From the NCBI RefSeq assembly GCF_050003625.1, contig NC_134399.1, positions 148,422,473 to 148,486,472 on the forward strand: 64,000 nt of DNA. The letters are read 5' to 3'. A model generated the notes under the pieces. It made no database searches. It was not told the DNA's origin and was given only the letters and a program-made list of their open reading frames with translations. The stretch is from Haematobia irritans. Its lineage: Eukaryota > Arthropoda > Insecta > Diptera > Muscidae. A program made the position numbers and the translations under genes. This document shows positions 35,237-47,904 of this stretch, piece after piece; within the stretch, counting starts at the first letter, position 1; every line of letters begins with the position of its first letter.

Positions 35237-37104
35237 AAACAAGTATATAAAGCAGTAAGTTCGGCCTGACCAAATCTTAAATACCCACCACCATGAATCA
35301 AATATTATAGTTTCCTTTGAAATTTCAGGGGTTTGATGACAGATATTCTCCCACGCAGAGCAGTTCAACTAGTACACTTGCCGAAGATAAATTGAAAGAT
35401 TTTACCTATGAAGACTATATCATATTTAGGATTTATAAGAACCATTTTTGTTTGAGTTTTAGAGGAATCATTAACATCTATTGTAAGTGTGCAAGAAACT
35501 GATGAAATAACGCCTTGATTTGCAAATCTTTAGATTTCCAACTGCATTATTTATATGATTACGAGAATTAAAATCTGAATATTTTACTTTCAGTTTCAAA
35601 CAATTTTCTTGATCAGTGCGCCTTCTATACCCTCAGGAAGTGAAATCGGTCTATATGGAGGCCTTACAAAATGGACCGCTAAAACCTAAATCTGATTCAC
35701 GTTTTTGTGTGTCTAAAATACCAATATTATGGCATTCCAATTTATCGCAAATCGGACAAAAACTATGGTTTCTAGAAACCCAAGAAGTTAAGTCGGGAGA
35801 TCGGTTTTATGGGGGCTATACTAAAACATGGACCGATACTCACCATTTTTAGCACACCTCTTTATGGTCCTAAAATACTTCTCGATTTCAAATTTCAGGC
35901 TAATTGGATAAAAACTACGGTTTCTAGAATCCCAAACAATGAAATCATTTCTTGCACACCTATTTATAGTCCTACAAAACCTCCAGATTTTCAATTTCAG
36001 GCAAATTAGACAATAACTACGATTTCTACAAACCCAAAAAGTAAAATCGAAAGATCGGTCTACATGGATGCTATACTAAAACATTGACCGATTCCCACCA
36101 TTTTAGGCGCACCTCGTAAAATAATTCTAGATTTCAAATTTCGTGCAAATTGGATAAAAACTACGGTTTCTATAAGCCAAAGAAGTAAAATCGGGAGATC
36201 GGTATATACGGGAGCTATACCAAAACATGAACCGATGCTACCATTTTTAGCACACCTCTTTACGGTCCTAAAACACCTCTAGATTTTAAATTTCAGGCAA
36301 ATTGGATAAAAACTACGGATTTTAGAAGCCCAAGAAGTAAAATCGGGAGATCGGTCTATATGGGGGCTATACCAAAACATGGACCTATACTCACCATTTT
36401 TGGCGCACCCCTTAATGGTTCTAAAATACCTCTAGAATTTCAATTTCAGGCAAATTTGACAAAAACTACGGTTTTTATAAGCCCAAGAAGTAAAATCGGG
36501 AGATCGGTCTATATGAGGGCTATACCAAACCATGGACCGATACTCACCATTTTTAGCACACCTTTTTATGGTCTTTAAACACCTTTAGATTTAAAATTTC
36601 AGGCAAGTTGGATAAAAATTACAGATTTTAGAAGCCCAAGCAGTAAAATCGGGAGATCGGTCTATATGGGGGCTATACCAAAACATGGACCGATACTCAC
36701 CATTTTTGGCACACCTCTTTATGGTCCTAAAATACCTCCAGATTTTAAATTTCAGGCAAATTGGATGAAAACTACGGTTTCTATGAGCAAAAGACCCCAA
36801 ATTTGGAGGTCGGTTTATATGGGGACTAAAACAAAACCTGGACCGATATAGCCCATCTTCGAACTTGACCTGCCTGCAGACAAAAGATTTCAAATTTCAG
36901 CACGATTGCTTCATTATTGAAGACTGTAGCGTGATTACAACAGACAGACGGACAGACGGACATGCTTATATAGTCTTAGAATTTCTCCCTGATCAAGAAT
37001 ATATATACTTTATATAGTCGGAAATCGATATTTCGATTTGTTACAAACGGAATGACAAACTTATTATACCCCTGTTACCATTCTATGGTGGTGGGTATAA
37101 AAAA
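35237..37104 (-). mobile_element. Helentron-like element, family D
   Basis: Reverse orientation. The left terminus is AAAACAAGTATATAAAGCAG with a diverged hairpin. Six or more units recur with ATCGGGAGATCGGTCTATAT at 36190, 36342, 36495 and 36648 (152-153 bp apart). The right end carries ACAGACGGACAGACGGACAT, GATCAAGAATATATATACTT and TGGTGGTGGGTATAA. The GATCAAGAATATATATACTT block is nearly the same as in Drosophila INE-1 read on the opposite strand. A short exon-like segment lies near its left end. Confidence 0.75.
35329..35481 (+). other. Exon-like segment inside family D element
   Basis: AG of TTTGAAATTTCAG precedes an open stretch beginning GFDDRYSPTQSSSTSTLAED and continuing KLKDFTYEDYIIFRIYKN. 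It ends at a good donor (TATT, then GTAAGTGT). Base composition is less AT-rich than its surroundings, and other families have unrelated sequence at this place. This may be a captured host exon, as known for Helitrons, or chance. I do not recognise the peptide. Confidence 0.3.
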
Positions 37105-37150
37105 ATTGACAAAAGTTTCTAATTTTGACAAAAATCTTTTGCAAAATAAA

Positions 37151-38265
37151 AAAACAAGTATATACGGCCGTAAGTTCGGCCAGGCCGAATCTTATGTACC
37201 CTCCACCATGGATTGCGTAGAAACTTCTATTAAAGACTGCCATCCATAGAAATAAAATTTTGTCAAAATTAGTTACAGAAATAAAATTTCACCAAAATTT
37301 GCTATAGTTTTATCAAAATTTTCTTTATAACTAAAATTTTGGCAATATTTTCTTTAGGAAAATAATTTTGGCAAAATTTTCTATAGCAAAACAATTTTGG
37401 CAAAATTTTCCACAGAAATAACATTTTAGCAAAATTTTTTTACAGAAATAAAATTATGCCAAAATTTTCTATAGAAATAAAATTTTAACAAAATTTCTAT
37501 TGAAATAAAATTTTGGCAAAATATTCTATAGAAACCAAATTTTGGCAAAATTTTCTATAGAAATCAAATTTCGGTAAAATTTTTTTAGAAATCAAATTTT
37601 GCAAAATTTTTGTTCCTAGTGGCAATCGTGGGGATCAGTTTATATGGGGGCTATACATAATTATTGACCGATATGGACCAATTTTAGCATGGTTGTTAGA
37701 GACCATATTTTTGCGTGGTTGTTAGAGATCATATACTAACAACACGTACCAAATTTCAGCCGAATCGGATGAATTTTGCTCCTCCAAGAGGCTACGGAGG
37801 TCAAATCTGGGGATCGGTTTATATGGGGCTGTATATAATTATGGACCGATATGGACCAATTTTTGCATGGTTGTTAGAGACCATATACTAAAACCAGGTA
37901 CCAAATTTCAACCGGATCGGTTGAAATTTGCTCCACCAAGAGGCTCCGGAGGTTAAATTTGAGGATCGGTTTATATGGGGGCTATACGTAAACGTGGTCC
38001 GGTATGGCCCATTTTCAATACCATCCGACCTACGTCAATAATAACTACTTGTGCCAAGTTTCAAGTCGATTGCTTGTTTGGTTCGGAAGTTAGCGTGATT
38101 TCCACAGACGGACGGACAGCCGGACAGACGGACATAGCTAGATCGACTCAGAATTTCACCAGGACCCAGAATATATATACTTTGTGGGGCTTAGAGCAAT
38201 ATTTCGATGTGTTACAAACGGAATGACAAAGTTAATATACCCCCATCCTATGGTGGAGGGTATAC
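37151..38265 (-). mobile_element. Helentron-like element, family A (copy 4)
   Basis: The left terminus has the TTCGGCCAGGCCGAA hairpin at 37170-37190, then an internal minisatellite block (37245-37620, CTATAGAAATAAAATTTTG type). There are two and a half 153-bp units, the microsatellite GACGGACGGACAG at 38108, and the right end CCTATGGTGGAGGGTATA. It lies 47 bp from the family D element. The pair together interrupts a repeat whose flanks read AAAACTTTNTATAAAA on both sides (35225 and 38271). Confidence 0.8.
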
Positions 38266-38699
38266 AAATCAAAACTTTATATAAAAAGACAACTATGACA
38301 AAAGTTTCTATAAAGAAATTTGACAAAACAAAGTTTTCTAAAAAAATAACATGTTTTTTTTTTCTATACAAAAAAATATGAGCAATCATTATTGTTATTT
38401 TGATTTAAGCTACACGAGTAGCTTAATCAAAAGAAAAAAAATTTTAGAAATTTTTTGATAAGTTTTCTTAAAAAAACTGAAAAAAAATTTCTACAGAAAA
38501 AAATGTTGACAACATTTTTTAATGAAATTAAATGTTGACAAGATGTTCTACAGAAAAAAGTCTATATAAATCAAATGTTACAAAGTTTTTTATAGCAACA
38601 AATTTTTGACAAAAGAATTTAAATCTGTTTTGTTTTTAATGTTTAACAAGAAACAATGTTTTTCAAAAACGAAAAAAGAAAAAAAGAGTTTCTACATAA

Positions 38700-40100
38700 A
38701 CATACTTTTGACAAACATTTCTATAAAAACACAATTTTGACAAAATTTCCTATTGAAACAACATTTTGACTAAATATTTTATGGACATAAAATTTTTACA
38801 AAATAAAATTTCGACAAAATATTGACAAAAGTTTCTAGTGAAGCAGCATTTGGACAAAAATCCTTTGCAAAACCAGAAACATTACAAAACTTTCTATAAA
38901 AAGACAACTATGACAAAAGTTTCTATAAAGAAATTTGACAAACTTTTGTATTGAAAACAAAAAATACGAACTTTATAAAACTAAAATTTAGAACAAAAAC
39001 CTTGTTTCTATACAAAAGTTTACCAAAATGTTGTTTTTGTAGTAATGTTAAAATGTTGGTTTAAAACTTTTTATGGAATTGAAAATATACAAAATGTTCT
39101 CCAATATAAAATTTTGTTCTTATAGAACATTTTGGTTTTATAACAAAATTTTTTTTGGACAATTTTGTTTTTTAATTTTTTTTTATTTTTCTTCCCATTT
39201 TGTCACAGTTCCCTTTTAATAGATTTTTTTTTACAAAATTTTGTTTCTATAAAAAATTTTGTTCTATTGAATATTTTGTCAAAAATGTGTTAAAACAGAA
39301 GGTTTCAATTTTTTTTGGACAAGTTAACATGGATTCAATAACTGGTATAAAATTCCATTACTAAGTCAAATCGTATTATAAAGATTATCGACTTTTAGAC
39401 AATACAACAATTTATATCATTCTCTGTTTTGCGACAATAGTTTTTCAATGAAATATTGAAAATTTAATCAATCCTTTATTGCTTTAGAAAATGTTCTCTC
39501 AATCCTACAAATTTATTTCATTTATCATCAAAATTTCATCCATTTCGAACATCATTTGTATTAATAGATTCCCAAAAACAGTATGATTTTAAAAATTCCC
39601 AATGAAGGATAATACGGTTTCGAAAAAGGTCTGCAAAAAAATGTTTTAGGTTTAATTATCATACCTTATATATAATTAAACAAAATCTAAAAATGTGGGT
39701 GCCACAGGATTTGAACCTAGACCTCAGTACTCCCACTCCACTGCGCTACATATTGAGCTACGTAACCACTGATTGCTCTTTGACATTAACACTTACAATA
39801 CATATGCTATTGCACCATTTAACTTAACAAACAGAAAAACAAATCATAAAAAATGGCGGGAAATTCGCAAAACTAGTACTTCATTACAGTGTTACCAAGT
39901 TAAAATATATATAGGATAAAGTTACCTTATCGCTGTCAGTAAAATTAAGAGTTTTTACAAGTAATTTATTCAATCTATATCTTAAAACAGATTTAAACGC
40001 CGCATTATAATCAGATGTAAAGAAATAACCAGAACGTCTAGGGAAAGTGTTATAATATTTTTTTTCACAACTTAATTTTTGCAGAAACTTTTGTCAAAAT
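38700..40100 (-). repeat. tRNA-like composite repeat, copy 3
   Basis: The core at 39698-39769 on the minus strand shows CGTAGCTCAATATGTAGCGC and TAGGTTCAAATCCTG. It is collinear with copy 4 over about 1.4 kb: GACAACT.TGACAAAAGTTTC, ATATACAAAATG.TCTCCAAT, ATAATACGGTTTCGAAAA, the core, CAGTGTTACCAAGT and CGCATTATAATCA. The same blocks appear inverted in copies 2 and 5. Confidence 0.75.
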
Positions 40101-41110
40101 TTTATTACTTTATCAAAAATTTCAAAATTTTATTTCTTTAGAAAATTTTTTCAACATTTTATTTCTATAGAAAATTTGTTTTTTTTTATTTAAATTTAAT
40201 TTATATGGAAAATTTTGTCAATATATTATTTATTTAGAACATTATGCCGAAAGTTTATTTCTAAGAAAAAATTGTTCTAAATTTTATTTCTTTCTTAAAT
40301 ATTTCATTTAAATACAGAATGATAAAATGCTTTTATATAAATAAATGCTTTTAATTATATTTCAATATTTCATTTAAATAATGAATGTTAAAATGATTTT
40401 ATACAGAAAAGAAAGCTTTGTTTATATCTAAAATTTTATTGTCATAATTGTGTTTCTATAAAAAGATGTTGTTTAATAAAATTTTAAATTTTGTTTGTAC
40501 TTCACTTATACATACAATTTTGTCAACATTTGACTTATTTCGAAAATTTGCCAACATTTGTTTTTCTTTAGAAAATTTTGTTTATTTAGAGAAAAGTGTA
40601 CCAAATTTTTGTTCCTATGAAAAATGCTTTTATTAAATTGTAAATCTATTTTGTTTCTACGTTAGTTTCTTAAGAACATTTTGTCAAATTTTGTTTCTAT
40701 TAACTATTTTTCAAAAATTCGTTTCTACAAATTATGTGGTCAAATTTTGCTTTATGCAAAAGTTCTCCATCAGTCAGGTGTCGTGGGAAGAATTTCCAAT
40801 AGTTTGATCAAGACGGAAATGTATATATCAGAAAAACTATTTAATACAGTTTTTGTGATAGATAAATTTCGTCACAACTTTTACCCAGAAGTTTCATAAA
40901 AATTTTAAAGATTTTGTCCAGCAATATAAAAGATTGAAGCGAAATATTAACACCTGTGTGTTTAAATCTATGTTTCGTCAACTTTGTTCCGATGCTTAAA
41001 TTTCTGTTTGCTTCAGTTATAATATTTTCTTGCATTAACTACGTATTTGGAAAAATGCTTAAAAAGTCTTAATTGTGAGAACAACGAACAACAGTTTTAC
41101 ATATTGGTTG
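40101..41110. repeat. Degenerate AT-rich repeat DNA
   Basis: Diverged TTTTGTTTCTATAGAAAATTT-type units. A stretch at about 40770-41090 is less repetitive but contains no recognised gene. Confidence 0.5.
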
Positions 41111-41116
41111 TGAGAT

Positions 41117-41188
41117 TGGTTGTATAGCGCAGTGGGTGATATATACTCTTTGGATTCGTGGATTCTGGGTTCGATTCCCACGCAAAGG
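41117..41188 (+). other. tRNA-like sequence, distinct type
   Basis: TGTATAGCGCAGTGGGTGA fits an A box, and GGGTTCGATTCCCAC is a perfect B box with a four-pair T stem. A T7 run follows at once, as in a polymerase III terminator. I cannot form a convincing seven-pair acceptor stem or standard anticodon arm, so it is more likely a tRNA pseudogene or SINE head than a working tRNA. Confidence 0.4.
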
Positions 41189-42299
41189 TTTTTTTATTTT
41201 ATTAATATATAAAAGCATATAGTAGACCTAGAGATTTAAAAATAATAAAATAACTATTTTTTCATAAATAGGCAAATATAATCCGAGTAAAAAACAATGT
41301 AAAAGCATAAATTAAAAAGCACATCGATAAAACGGATCCCAAAGTTATATATAAAATTTTGTTTCAATACAAATTTTTCTTAAAATTTTGTTTCTGTAGA
41401 AAGTTTTATTTCTTTACAAAATTTTTGCAAAATTTTATTTCTTTGAAAAATTTTAATTTTGTTAAAAATTCTTATTTTACAAAAATGTATCTTTTTTCAC
41501 AAAATATTTATTTATTTAGAAAATTGTGAAATTTTATTTATAAAATTAAAATTTGATTTTTATAGAAAATTTTATAGAAAATTTCCACCATGTATGTCAA
41601 AATTGAAGTTTTATAGAAATTATTTTTTAAAAATTTGTCTAAATTTTATTTCTTTACATAATTATGTCAAAATTTGTTGTTTTGTTCAATATACAATCAG
41701 AAAACTATCTTAACAGAATAGGCTATCATGTCAACCAGATCCAATGAAACAAGAAGACTAAAGCGCTACCATACTTGCCTTTTAGAAATTAATCTGTGGT
41801 TTTAAAATACACAGCAAATCTCACTAAGTGTTTTTTTTGTTATACGTTATGTATTTCGATGGATTTGCATAACATCTGTAATTGTTGTATATAATATTAT
41901 ATAAAACTGTTATCTAATTTGCTTATTTCCCTAGGATAGATTGTAAATAAAAAAGAATTTCAAAACAAAAAACATTTTTTCTTTAGAAAATTATGTCAAC
42001 ATTTTTTGTTTTGTTCAATATAAATCACAATTTTATTTTTATTTTTTAAAAATTTTTAATTTATTTAGAAAATTTAGTCAAAACTTCGTCGTTTCTTCAG
42101 ATTTTTGTTTCAATATTCTGGAAATTGTGTTTCTATGGACAATTTTATCAAAATTTTGTTTTCGTAGACAATTTTATCAAAATTGGGTTTCTATAGGCAA
42201 CTTGGTCAAAATTGTGGTTCCATGAAAAATTTGTTTAAAAAACAAAACTTTGTCACATGTTGTTTCTATAGATTTTTTCTTTCTTTCTTTAAAACATTT
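41189..42299. repeat. Degenerate AT-rich repeat DNA
   Basis: Imperfect AAATTTTGTTTCTATAGAAAA units, with a less repetitive part at 41720-41940. No gene was recognised. Confidence 0.5.
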
Positions 42300-43750
42300 C
42301 ACCATTTTTTTTTAAATTTTTTTTTTTTTTTGTATAAAATTTTGTTTGTTTAATAAATTTTGAAAAAGATTCAATGTTTAACAAAAAATAAAGTTTTTCA
42401 TAAACGAAAAAAGAGTTTCTACAGAAATATACTTTTGACAAAACTTTCTATAATAACAAAATTTCCTATAGAATCAAAATTTTGACTAAATATTTTATGT
42501 AAGTAAAATTTTAACAAAATTTTATACAGAAATAAAATTATGACAAAATGTTCTATAAAAAATAATTGACAAAATTTTCAACAGAAACAAAATTTTGGCA
42601 AAAATCTTCTGCAAAACTACAAATTTTACAAAATTTTCTATAAAAAGACAACTTTGACAAAAGTTTCTATAAAGAAATTTGACAAACTTTTGTATTGAAA
42701 AAAATTGTTTACGAACTTTATAAAAAATTAAAAAAACTTTGTTTCTATACAAAAGTTTGCCAAAGTGTTGTCTTTGTAGAAATTATGAAAAATTTTGGTT
42801 TTACAATCTCTATTATTGAATTGTAAATATACAAAATGCTCTCCAATATAAAATTTTGTTCTTATAGAAGATTTTGCTTTTATAAAAAAAACAAAATTTT
42901 TAGACAATTTTGTGTTTTTGTATAAAATTTTTCAAAATTTTGTTCTATGAATAATAAAAGGTATAAAAGTCCATTGTTAAGTCAAATCGTCTAACTAAGG
43001 TATAGAAAAAATTATCCTCTTTTAGAAAGTACAATAATTTATATCGTTCTCTGCCGTAAAATACTCGCCGTCTGTTTTTTTTTATATGTTGACGACTATA
43101 TTTTTTCTGTGTAATATTTAAAATGTTGTCAATCCTTTATTTCGTTAGAAAATGTTGTCTAAATTCTCCAAATATATTTCATTTATCAAAAAAGTTAGTA
43201 ATCAATCAATTTCTAACATCATTTTTATTAATAGAATCCCAAAAACATAGTATGATTTTAAAAATTCCCAATAAGGGATAAAAATTCGAAAAATGTCTGC
43301 AAAAATATGTTTTAGGTTTAACTATCATACCTTATATATAATAAAACAAAATCCAAAAATCTAGGTGCTACAGGATTTGAACCTGGACCTCAGGACCCCC
43401 ACTTCACAGCGCTACATGCTGAGCTACGCAAGCGCTGATGGCTCTTTGACATTACCACTTACAATACATATGGTATATTTGCACCAATTAACATAACAAA
43501 CAGAAAAACAAATCATTTACAAATGGCGGGAATTTCGCAAAACTAGTATCTCATTCCAGTGTTACCAAGTGAAATATATATAGTATTAAGTTACCTTATC
43601 GCTGTCGGCAAAATGAAGAGTTTTTAGAATTCATTTGTTCAATATATATCGTTAAACAGATCTAAATGCCGCATTATAATCATATTAAAAGAAAAGACCA
43701 GAACGTCTAGGAAAAGTATCAGGGACAATTTATATTTTTTTTTTCAAAAT
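42300..43750 (-). repeat. tRNA-like composite repeat, copy 4
   Basis: The core is at 43363-43436 on the minus strand with CGTAGCTCAGCATGTAGCGC and CAGGTTCAAATCCTG. Left blocks (42640-42860) match copy 3 at 38890-39120. Right blocks (AATGGCGGGAATTTCGC, TACCTTATCGCTGTCGG) match copy 3 at 39850-39950. A TACACAGAAAAAATATAG end, read on the minus strand, is embedded at about 43112. Confidence 0.75.
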
Positions 43751-45229
43751 TTAATTTCTGCAGAAAATTTTGTCAAAATTTTATTTTTTTAGAAAACTGT
43801 CAAATTTTTTTTTCTTCAGAAAATTTTTTCAAAACTTTATTTCTTTGAAAAAATTTTCAAAATTTTATTTCTTTGGAAAACTTTTCAAAATTTTATTTCT
43901 TTAGAAGATTTTGTTAAAACTTTATTTCTTAAGTACATTTTAGGAAAAATTAATGTAGTTAATATAGAAAGTTTCTATAGAAATAAAACTTCTATCAAAT
44001 TAAAATTTGTTATGAAAAACAATTTCTTTAGAAACAAACTATTAACAAAATTATTTATAGAAATAACATTTGTAACAAGAATTTCTGCTACAAAAGATTT
44101 TGAAAAAAAATCTGTAGAAGGACAAATTTGAAAAAAGTTTCAGTAGAAGCAAATTTTCCGATAGAAATAACCATTTCAACAAGAATTTTCACAAGGCTTA
44201 GACAAAATTTTCAAAGAACATTTTTAAAACAATTTAATAAAGAAATACATATATTGTTTAAGAAGAAACTTTATAGAAACACAATTTGAAAATAAAATTT
44301 TCTTTAGAAAATATATGACAAAATGTTCTTTGGAAAATTATAATGAGATTAAATTTCTAAAAATGTCTACAAGAAAACAACAAAAGTTAGTGAAAAAATC
44401 ACAAAATTTTCTAAAGACGAAAACTAATTTCTATAAACATTTTGACGTACATGGAGGAAAAATTTTATATTAAAAAACATTTTAAAACAATCATTTCTTA
44501 AAAAAATTGGTAAAATGTTATAAAGAAAGAAATTTCGACAAAACTTTCTATAGCAACAAAATGAATTACAGAAGCAAAAATCTCTAGAAACAAGATATGA
44601 TAAAGTTTGCTTTTTCTTTTTCTTAACAAATTTTTATCATATTTTCTATGGAACCACAATTTTGACCAAGTTGCCTATAGAAATTTTCTTAAAATTGTCC
44701 ATAAAAACACAATTTTAAAAAATTTTATAAGATAAAAATCTAAAAAATGATAAAATTTTCTAAATAATTTAATTTTTTTTATTTTTAACAACATTTTCTA
44801 AATAAATAATATTATGACAAAACTTTCCATATAAATTAAATTTTAAACAAATTCTAAAAAATAAAATTTTGGAAAAAATTTAAATCATTTTGTCAAAATT
44901 TGATTTATTTTAAAATTTTTTTCCCAAAATTTTATTTTTTAGAAATTGTTTAAAATTTAAATTATATGGAAAATTAAAAACATTAAATTTTTCATAAAAT
45001 GTAATTAAGAAATAAAGTTTCAACCAAATTTTCTATACAAATAAATTGTTGACATAATTTTCTAAAGAAATAAAATTTTGATTTTTTTTTTTAATAAATA
45101 AAGTTTTGACAAAATTTTCTGAAGCAATAAAATTTTAACAAAGTTTTCTAAAAAAAAAGAGAAAATTTGACAAATTTTTATTTTATTTTTTTTTTAATAA
45201 AGTGTCGTTGATGCTTTTTCTAGAAGTTC
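43751..45229. repeat. Degenerate minisatellite-type DNA
   Basis: Nearly the whole stretch is diverged TTTTTGACAAAATTTTCTATAG units on either strand. No gene or terminus is seen. Confidence 0.6.
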
Positions 45230-45750
45230 TGCTCTTTTCGTTTTTTTCAAATCTGATTATAATGTGGTGTTTAAATCTGTTTAACGATACATATTATTCA
45301 TATTCTAAAAACTCTTAATTTTACAGACAGTGATAAGGTAACTTAATACTATATATATTTGCACTTGGTAACACTAGAATGAAATACTAGCTTTGCGAAA
45401 TTCCCGCCATTTGTAAATGATTTGATTTTCTGTTTATTAAGTTAAATGGTGCAATAGCATATGTATTGTAAGTGCAAACAGCGCTTACGTAGCACGGTAT
45501 GTAGTGCGGTGGAATAGGAGCCCTGAAGTCTAGGTTCAAATCCTGTTGCACTCAGATTTTTTGGATTTTGTTTTATTATATATAAGGTAACATCTGATAG
45601 TTAAAACTAAAACATTTTTTTGCAGACATTTTTCGAATCTTTATCCTTCATTGGGAATTTTTAAAATCATACGATGTTTTTGGGATTCTATTAATAAAAA
45701 TGATGTTAGAAAATGATTGATTACTAATTTTGTTGATAAATATATTTGGA
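45230..45750 (+). repeat. tRNA-like composite repeat, copy 5
   Basis: The core is at 45481-45554 with CGTAGCACGGTATGTAGTGC and TAGGTTCAAATCCTG. The upstream blocks GTGATAAGGTAACTTAAT and TTGGTAACACTAGAATGA, and the downstream blocks TTTATCCTTCATTGGGAATT and TAAAATCATACGATG, are the inverse of copies 3 and 4. Confidence 0.75.
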
Positions 45751-45779
45751 GAATTTAGACAAAGGAATTGGGAAATTTA

Positions 45780-46156
45780 CACGGACAAAAAAGACTGTTT
45801 TTCATATGTTTGGGTGTAAAAATTATATGGTTTTGAGTTCCAAACAATTAATTTTTTACATTTTACATGTGTGAAAAATATAACAAATTGTATCAAGATA
45901 CCCTTTGAAGATAATATTATTTGTAGTAAATGCCCTCTGTAATGTAAATTTTAATACAATGTTTGGGATACAAAATGTTTGTAAATATAATATGCTTGGA
46001 TGCAAACATATATTAAATAAAAATACCCTAAAAACATATATGTGTTTAGAAATACAGATCTAGAGAGTATACTGCAAGTAAAAGAATGGATGTAACCAAT
46101 TGGCGCATTAAAAAATATAAACACAAAAAAATGCATCACAACTTTTTCTACCAGTG
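45780..46156 (+). mobile_element. 377-bp inverted-repeat element
   Basis: It begins CACGGACAAAAAAGACTG and ends AACTTTTTCTACCAGTG, with TA on both sides. The left edge recurs at 54320 and 63631. The right edge equals the terminus of the 1.4-kb element at 3018-4418. The interior shares ATAATATGCTTGGATGCAAA with the element at 54320. Confidence 0.65.
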
Positions 46157-47075
<919 letters not shown>

Positions 47076-47726
47076 CGCCCGATATGGACTTATATGGCCC
47101 CAGAAGCCAGAGTTTTATCCTAATTTGCTTAAAATTTTGAACAAGAAGAACAATTAGTACTATAGTCAAGTGTGCCAAATTTTATTGACATCGGTTCAGA
47201 TTTACATATAGTTCCCATATATATCTTTCGCCCGATATGGACTTATATGGCCCCAGAAGCCAGAGTTTTTTCCTAATTTGCTTAAAATTTTGCACAAGAA
47301 GAACAATTAGTACTATAGTCCAGTGTGCCAATTTTATTGAAAACGGTTCAGATTTAGATACATCTCCCATATATAGCTTTCGCCCGATTTACACTCATAT
47401 GACCGCAGAGGCCAATTTTTTGCTCCGATTTAGTTGAAATTTGGCACAGGGAGTAGAATTAGCATTGTAGCTATGCGTGCCAAATTTGGTTGAAATCGGT
47501 TCAGATTTAGATATAGCTCCCATATATATGTTTTTCTGATTTCGACAAAAATGGTCAAATTACCAACATTTTCCTTGTAAAATCGCCACTGCTTATTCGA
47601 AAAGTTGTAAAGATGACGCTAATTTCCGTAAACTTCTAATACATATATATCGGGCGATAAATCATAAATAAACTTTTGCGAAGTTTCCTTAAAATTTCTT
47701 CAGATTTAAATGTTTCCCATATTTTT

Positions 47727-47866
47727 ATACCCTTCACCACTACTGTGGTATAGGGTATAATAAGTTTGTGCATTTGTATGTAACGCCAAGAAGGAAAAGT
47801 CTGAGACCCATCGTTTAGTATACCGATCGTCTTAGAATTGAATTCTGAGTCGATTTAGCGATGTCC

Positions 47867-47904
<38 letters not shown>

